DNA of 64,000 bases, taken from positions 1 to 64,000 of the forward strand of contig JAFKAC010000157.1 of NCBI GenBank assembly GCA_025766275.1. Reading direction: 5' to 3'. The notes beneath the pieces were generated by a model. That model had not been told where the DNA came from and did not search any database. It saw nothing but the letters and a program-made list of their open reading frames with translations. Source of the DNA: Lactarius indigo. Its lineage: Eukaryota; Basidiomycota; Agaricomycetes; Russulales; Russulaceae. A program made the position numbers and the translations under genes. Within the stretch, counting starts at the first letter, position 1. The number at the start of each line of letters is the position of its first letter. Positions 58,073-64,000 of this stretch are shown here, piece after piece.

Positions 58073-58757
58073 ATCACAATCGCGCACACAACACCGGTGC
58101 CCCTTCCAGCTTCTTATTAACCTCGCAAGCAGTCAGGCTCTTGTAAACGAACGGCAGGACGCCACCACCTTACTGCCGCCAGCAATCGTCGCTCGCACGG
58201 GCGCATCAAGCTCCTCGTCTCCCTGGACAACCAGTCATAGATACAGTGGTGTAATAGCTGGACTCGGAATGATGCGTTGCCTTCTCCACGAGATGAGTAC
58301 GTGGGTGGAAGAGAGGAGTGGTCCAAAGAGCACGCGACACGCCTGCTAGCCTGACTAGGAACCAGACCGTGGGGGTATAGCCGAGAAGTTAGCGGCTGCC
58401 TTCGCTAACATAAACGTTGTTCTGCGTGGTCCTCGTGCGCTGTTTCAGGTATCTGTAAATACGACTAATAGGGAATTAGAACCACAATGACCGTGCAACA
58501 CAAAGTATTCAACGCTTCAGCAGCCATGGTGGTGCACGCGAGAGCAAGGGAAGGCGGAAAAGAGGTGGGCCTGACGACTCAGTTTCGCGCCGCATTGGAA
58601 GCCTTCAGACTTTCCCGCAGTTTGGTGGCGTGGCTTGGTATATCACTGATGTGGAACTGCAGTCCGGTGTTACACGATGTCCGGCGAGCCTCAGGGTATA
58701 GTATTAGAGTAATATGTGCGGTGGATACGCACGAGAGAGAGGACGCGAAGAAAAGAC
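58073..58757 (+). repeat. R element, copy 4, downstream of P450-B
   Basis: Short form of R. It contains TTTGGTGGCGTGGCTTGGTA (compare copy 3) and ends with GGATACGCACGAGAGAGAGG. It lacks part of the right arm (GGTCGGACA block) present in copies 1-3. Confidence 0.6.
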
Positions 58758-58934
58758 AACCGGCATACTGGTACTAGCCGTAAGGCACGTGAGGGATTGA
58801 CGCGCTCCGGTGCACTGCAGCCACACTTGGATTCACATTACTCACCGTCAAGTTGTCAAAATACTCAGCAGAACCTTTTGCAGAACCCACGTGTTAGCAA
58901 TGAGCGAGTTCGAACGAACATGGTCATCTCCGAA

Positions 58935-59060
58935 GCATCAGCAAAACGAAATTTGACTAGCCGTGATTACTAGGGGAACTAGCTCCTACCATATTTGGGT
59001 GTCACTAGTCAGCACTTAGTCACGGCTAGTGCTCCTAGTAACGTTTTGTTTTCCTGATGC
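58935..59060. mobile_element. 126-bp foldback/MITE-like element
   Basis: GCATCAGCAAAACGAAA at 58935-58951 is repeated inverted at 59044-59060 with two mismatches in 17. Inside, CTAGCCGTGATTA is mirrored by TAGTCACGGCTAG. The whole block could fold into a long hairpin. It has no coding capacity and no obvious target-site duplication, and sits just before the fifth SNF5 remnant. Confidence 0.45.
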
Positions 59061-59109
59061 GTCCAGGCGAAAGAGAGGTTCGTCCCTTGCGCCATCTTGC
59101 CAGTGGAGT

Positions 59110-59390
59110 CCTGGACTAGACCATCTTGACTAGTACTCCGGGGACCGGGACGTTTCTGCGTCCCCCGCGACTCGCCCACATATTCGTGCGTATTGAGGGC
59201 TCTATTCGTCGACTTCCAGCACTCTTTCCGACTCCGACGTTGATTTTGTCAGCAACTCTATCAACAAAGCCATGGCGTCGTTCGGTGACTCGAATCAACG
59301 CCCAGTACGTGTTACAGGCTTACTGTAGGCCGCGCAAGAATGGGCGGCAGGCCTCATGACCATGGGCGGTGATGCCATCACAGCCACTGT
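59110..59390 (+). pseudogene. SNF5/SFH1 5' remnant, copy 5
   Basis: Promoter and first exon only: the ACGTTTCTGCGTCCCC and TTCGTGCG...GAGGGCTCTATTCGTCG blocks, then CAACAAAGCCATGGCGTCGT and a frame-broken match to the first 15 codons of SNF5. Homology ends near 59340. The rest of the gene is absent and unit spacer sequence follows. Confidence 0.7.
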
Positions 59391-59983
59391 TTTGTAAGTC
59401 ATCCCGCTACATCGGGGCAGGTAGCTGCTATCGCTCAATACCTCCGGTATGGCTTATTTACCGCCACAGTCACTGTTATCGCCTATTCGCATGGGATGTT
59501 GTCCCTGAAGGAGGAGCTGTTTCAGTTGACTCAAGAACTTTCTCTGACAGCGCCAATTCTGGCATGCTGCAGATGAGCTCGAGGTGTTCTCACTGAACTA
59601 TACCCCAGGGAAAACTGATGCAGTGAATGGTTATTCGTGGGGCCAGTTTTTTTCTTTTCGTGAAATTCGTTTATATACCGGCTTGGCAGGCAATGAACCT
59701 AGACCTTACCAACTACATTGAAAACATTGGGCTATTCGGCTACATCTTTTCGTTCTAAAGGCATCCAAAAGGACCGAAACACTAATGTGATTGAGCTCCA
59801 TCATCTGTGATAATGAACTCGCCTCCGAGCCCCCCCCGATCGCTCTCAGGCATCGGCTTGTGATTTCCCTTGATCCTCACCTTTGGCGTCGACCAGGTGA
59901 TCTCAAAACGTACTCTCGCGCTCATCGCTGAAATGTATTTAAAGAACAAAACTGCACAGTCGACCACCACACTCTCGTTTCCC
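59391..59983. promoter_or_regulatory. Spacer and promoter region of P450-C
   Basis: The unit spacer (GGCATGCTGCAGATGAGC near 59560) runs into a 5' flank matching that of P450-B. ATGTATTTAAAGAAC near 59932 is a TATA-like candidate about 45 bp before the start codon. Confidence 0.5.
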
Positions 59984-61899
59984 ATGGACACTCGCCATCC
60001 TCTTAGTTTTATTTCGATGCTCGACCTGAGCGGTCGCCGCACAGCTGACCTCCTCGTTGTGGCCCCCCTCGTCACCTTCATACTCTGGCTCACAGCTAGA
60101 CGAGCTCAGAGAGCCTTCCGTACTCTCCCGCCGGGTCCAAAAGGGCTCCCCATCATTGGCGACATTCTTCACATCACAGATCTCGATTGGTTGGCCTCAC
60201 CCAAACGCAAGGATGAATACGGTCTCATTTTATCTTCCCAATGCCTCCAAACACCTGCTCATTGCCGTGTTCCTTCCAGGCGAGATGATGTACATAAGCG
60301 CCCTTGGGCAGGGAGTCCTCGTCATCAACAGTCAACGCGTCGCCATTGATCTACTCGACAAGCGATCCAACATATTCTCGGATCGACAGAAGTACATATG
60401 CGCAGGAGATCTCTCAACAAGGAACCTCCAGCTTTCCATGGCGCCATATGGAGACTTGTATGCCATCAACCCCCTGTCTGCTATCTTTCCCTGATAATTT
60501 ACAGATGGCGCCGCTTCCGTCGTCTCACCGTGGAGGGTTTCTCTAAAACAGCCTCTCAACACTTCCACCCTATCCAAGGTCGCGAAGCCCTCATGCTGGC
60601 ACTTGCAATGATAAAGGGTCCTTCCGATCTGAAAAAGCATCTCCAGCGGCACTCGTGGTCTATTATGTTATCGGCCAATTACCACTCTCCGCCGGTAGAT
60701 TCAGAGAATGACCCGGTTGTTGTCGGAATCGCAAAACATGCCGACCGCTTGTTGCATCAGGTAGAGCCTGGTGCGCGTCTGGTTGAACTTTTCACTTGGA
60801 TGAAATACATCCCGAGCAGGTAACCGTATTATTGCATTGATCGTAGGTTTCCCCTTACACCCTTCTTAGGTTCGCCAAGTGGAAAAGGGACGCAGAGCAC
60901 TGGTTCATCCAAGACTCACTCATGTTCGAAGGACTTATCGGCAAAGTTGAAAATGATTTGGTAAGCTCTCGCAGCAGTTGGCGCGCAAACGAGATCAATA
61001 ATGGATTCTGCATCAGGCAAACGGAATAGACCGACCAAGCTTTAGTGCCTCAGTAATCCATAATCGGAATACACATGACCTTTCAGAACGCGAGCAGGCT
61101 TGGCTCGTTGGTACCACAGTGTAGGTCCCCAAATGTGTGTTCCCAGACATTGCGAGTATCTGAAAGGGTAATCTTCCGCAGTAGCGTGGGTGGAGAGACC
61201 ACATCTACTACGCTCATGTGGTGGATTCTCGCCCTACTCGCATATCCCGAGGCCCAAGCCCGGGCGCACGCCGAACTTGACGAGGTGGTCGGAACCGCTC
61301 GTCCACCGACCGTTGCCGACCTTCCTTCTCTCCCATATATCCGCGCGATGGTCAAAGAGGCACTGCGCTGGTCGCGTACCGTTCCGTTGGGCCTGCCGCA
61401 TGCCTCGAGCGAGGATGACTGGTACGAGGGCATGTTCATTCCCAAGGGAACCATCTGCTTCCAGAATTGGCGCACGCTCAACTTCGACCCGGAGGTGTTT
61501 GGGAGCAACGCGATGGACTTCGATCCGTCTAGGTATCTGGACGAGAATGGGCAGGTTAAGGCGCTGAGGGCGGGGCGGGAGGACGGACACATATCGTTCG
61601 GATTCGGGCGGCGGATATGCCCTGGTAGGTTCTTTGCTGAGAGGACGCTCGGAATCGACATTGCGACGCTTCTTTGGGCCATGCGATTCGAGCGCCCTAA
61701 AGGTGCGCAGGGTGAGCTGGACCTGCAGTCTATGGTCCACTGTGGCGTAACTTCGTACGCGGCTTTTGCTCACTCCTTTGATGGATTTATATTAACGACT
61801 AGTTGGGACAGCTGCCCTCGACCTTTCGAGTACAAGATAATCCCTCGGTTTACGGAGGCTGAAGGATTGCTGAAAGATACGCTGAATGTGTACGGGTGA
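59984..61899 (+). CDS. Cytochrome P450-C of the array
   Basis: Exons 59984-60221, 60280-60457, 60505-60819, 60870-60960, 61017-61120 and 61182-61899 join in phase to 547 aa. It is the nearest paralogue of P450-B, near-identical over most exons and in the promoter. C-helix WRRFRR, K-helix EALR and FGFGRRICPGR are present. The I-helix is SVGGETTSTT as in P450-B, so the Ala-to-Val change predates their split. The last exon keeps six residues near its end (FILTTSWDS region) that P450-B lacks. No stops or frameshifts; likely functional. Confidence 0.93.
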
Positions 61900-62884
61900 A
61901 GGGGCTGTAGGCTTGTGATATCGTAGTGTAGCTATCTGTGCGAGTCGCCGTTCAGCTTTTTCAATGGGAGTTCCGTGCCGTGCCTCTCCGGTTGTCACCC
62001 GCGCTCAAAGGATGATGCTCCCGGTGGGATGATAATATTAGGCTGTATTTTGTAGGGGACAAGGGAAGAGCCGCGTATAGGTGTTGTGTATTGAGAGTCC
62101 TGGCAGTAAGAGATAGATAGTGTGTAAGAGATTGGGCAAAAGCGTGAAGCAATTCTCGATCGAAAAGGAGAGTTCATGTGACCGAGGCAAGGTCACGACA
62201 CCCAACCTGTAAGGAATTGATGATGGCCAGCGAGTGAGATTCGGTGCCCCTCACTTAGGAAGCGATGGAAGAGGTCTGCTTACCCTGTGGATGGCATCTG
62301 TGGCTGGGATGATGGATCTAGTCATCAGGAAAACACATGTTTTCAAGACTGGATGTTTATTTTCGTACGCGTTTAAAGTATATAAAACGACTTTGAAATT
62401 GAGTAGTTAACGGTCAAATATCCATCATTTCAAACCTAGCCAGGAATTCAGGATGTAGTCCTTACAGCTGAAGACAGGCACTCAAAGTGAGTGAGTGAGA
62501 CCGAAGACGAAGAATGCGGCGTGAACGTGATCACGGCCCGGGGGACATTGTCAAGGTCAACGTTCGGGCCAACGCGGACCCGGGCGTTCGGATCTTTTGC
62601 CCTTCCTACTACCCTTACTCCGGTACTTCTGCGTCATGACTGCTGCCCTGTGTCTCTTCTCCTGCTCCACAGGGATTCCCCAGTTCTGGGGGATTCCGCC
62701 TAGATTCCACCTAGGTGATGTCACTTCTTGCTTACCTCAGTACTGTTGTGTTGTATTACCTCGTTCTGCATGTAGATTACCCGTAATAATCCTTGATATA
62801 TAAAATGTAGTATTGGTGCAGGACTTGTCTCCCATCTGGTCTAACTTTCCTCGCTTACTCAGCAGAACGAAATCACTGCTTTTC
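61900..62884. other. Intergenic region before P450-D
   Basis: The first about 30 bp match the 3' flank of P450-B, then homology stops and no R element or SNF5 remnant follows, unlike the other units. No gene seen. TATATAAAA at 62797-62805 is a good TATA candidate for P450-D. Confidence 0.5.
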
Positions 62885-64000
62885 ATGCCTGCGAGTATCG
62901 ACTACTACACCACCCACCATGCTGCAGCTCTCCTCGTTGCCTTTATACTCTGGCTCATAGTCAGACGAGCTCAGAGAGCCCTCCATACTCTCCCACCAGG
63001 TCCCAAAGGGCTTCCTATCGTTGGCGACGTTCGTCATATCGCAGATCTGGATTGGCTGATGTCATCAAAACGCAGGGATGAATACGGTGACATTCCGCAC
63101 TTCCAAAGCCTCCAGAAACTCGCTCATATTCCTTTCAGGTGATATGATGTATGTAAGCGCCCTTGGGCAGGGGGTCCTCGTCATCAATAGCCAACGCGTC
63201 GCCATTGATTTACTCGAAAAACGATCAAACATATATTCTGATCGACCGTACTACATCTCTGCAAGCGAATTTTCAACGAAGAACTTGATGGTTTCCCTGA
63301 CGTCCTATGGAGACCTGTATGCCGTCAATACACTGTCTGCTTGCTATCTTACCCTGATATTTTACAGATGGCGCCGCCTCCGTCGTGTCGCCGTGGAAGG
63401 TTTCTCCAAATCAACCGTTCGACACTTCTACCCTATCCAAGGCCGCGAAGCCATTATGCTTGCGCTTGCGCTGATGAAGGATCCTTCTAGTACTCTAGAG
63501 AAGCATCTCCAACGACACGCGTGGTCCGTTATGCTGTCCGTCAATTACCATTTTCCACCGGTAGATTCAGTAGAGGACCCTCTTGTCGTCCAAATCGCAA
63601 AACAAGTGGTGCGCTTGTTGCACGAGATGCAGCCTGGGACGCGTCTGGTTGAAATTTTCACTTGGATGCGATATATTCCGAGCAGGTAACTGTAACCATA
63701 TTGTTGCATCGATCGTCCGTTCCCTCTTACGTGCCGCTTAGGTTCGCCAAGTGGAAACGGGACGCAGAGTACTGGTTCATCCAAGATTCACTCATGTTTG
63801 AAGGTCTTCTCGGCGAAGTTGCAAATGATTTGGTAAGTCCTCGCAGTATTGGTGCGCCGATGAGATGGGTCATAGTTTCTGCACCAGGTGAACGGAATCG
63901 ACCAACCAAGCTTTGGTGCTTCGGTGATCCAAAGTCAGAGTAAACATGACCTTTCAGAACGCGAGCAGGCTTGGCTCGTTGGTACCATGGTGTAGGTCCC
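62885..64000 (+). CDS. Cytochrome P450-D of the array (cut by the window end)
   Basis: Exons 62885-63086, 63139-63316, 63368-63685, 63742-63832 and 63888-63991 match the first five exons of P450-A, with the final heme-binding exon lying beyond the window. Hinge LPPGPKGLPIVGD and C-helix WRRLRR are present. It resembles P450-A more than B or C (start MPASIDYYTTHHAA against MLASTSNYTTHLAA, and EFSTKNLM). Exon 3 has one extra codon. The start at 62885 is preferred over an in-frame upstream ATG at 62813, because the TATA box at 62797 leaves no room for a leader before the latter. No break in the visible part. Confidence 0.88.

Noticed and set aside
24040..61899. The SNF5 copies as a family of functional paralogues
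   Set aside because: Copies 2-5 have stops, frameshifts or deletions; only copy 1 is complete.
1..64000. CRISPR arrays, bacterial defence systems, rRNA or tRNA genes
   Set aside because: No regularly spaced short repeats with unique spacers, no operon-like packing, and no cloverleaf or rRNA signature was seen; gene structure is clearly fungal nuclear.

Overview
The window is nuclear DNA of a filamentous basidiomycete, most likely an Agaricomycete of polypore type. That placement is inferred from gene content, not from a marker gene. The genes carry many short introns (about 50-70 bp, often with CTGAC/CTTAAC branch sites), some exons of only 11-31 nt, fungal DUF6533 membrane proteins, several cytochrome P450s, and NLR proteins with a Goodbye-NACHT-ankyrin layout. 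I saw nothing bacterial or viral, and no CRISPR array, rRNA or tRNA that I could support.

Left part, 1-24 kb, mostly single-copy: a tandem pair of DUF6533 seven-helix-type membrane protein genes (2.6-4.5 and 6.3-8.2 kb), RFT1 for N-glycan precursor biosynthesis (9.8-11.6 kb), a 12-exon P450 (15.1-17.3 kb), a small protein gene built from micro-exons (19.3-19.9 kb), a queuosine-salvage enzyme of the QNG1/DUF2419 family (20.5-22.0 kb), and on the minus strand a family-X DNA polymerase with a mitochondrial-type leader and altered catalytic residues (22.1-24.0 kb). I rebuilt these models exon by exon by matching reading phase across splice sites.

Right part, 24-64 kb: a duplicated array. An intact SNF5/SFH1 gene (24.2-26.2 kb) is followed by decaying copies at 35.0, 45.7, 51.3 and 59.1 kb. 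In the right-hand units each SNF5 copy is followed by a P450 gene (48.0, 56.0 and 60.0 kb). A fourth P450 at 62.9 kb runs off the window and has no SNF5 remnant before it. A non-coding element called R here follows units 1-4. In the two left-hand units the P450 position is filled by a complete Goodbye-NACHT-ankyrin NLR gene (28.4-33.2 and 38.8-43.6 kb, predicted 1456 and 1464 aa). The P450 5' flank is still recognisable upstream of both, and unit 1 also holds a stray C-terminal exon pair of an MFS transporter. Units 1 and 2 form a direct duplication of about 10.8 kb that includes the NLR.

A degenerate non-LTR retrotransposon 3' end and a MITE-like element sit in unit 4, and a 126-bp foldback element precedes unit 5. 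The simplest reading, which is inference, is this: an ancestral SNF5-P450-R segment was amplified in tandem, P450 copies stayed functional, SNF5 copies decayed, an NLR cassette replaced the P450 in one unit, and that whole unit then duplicated again.
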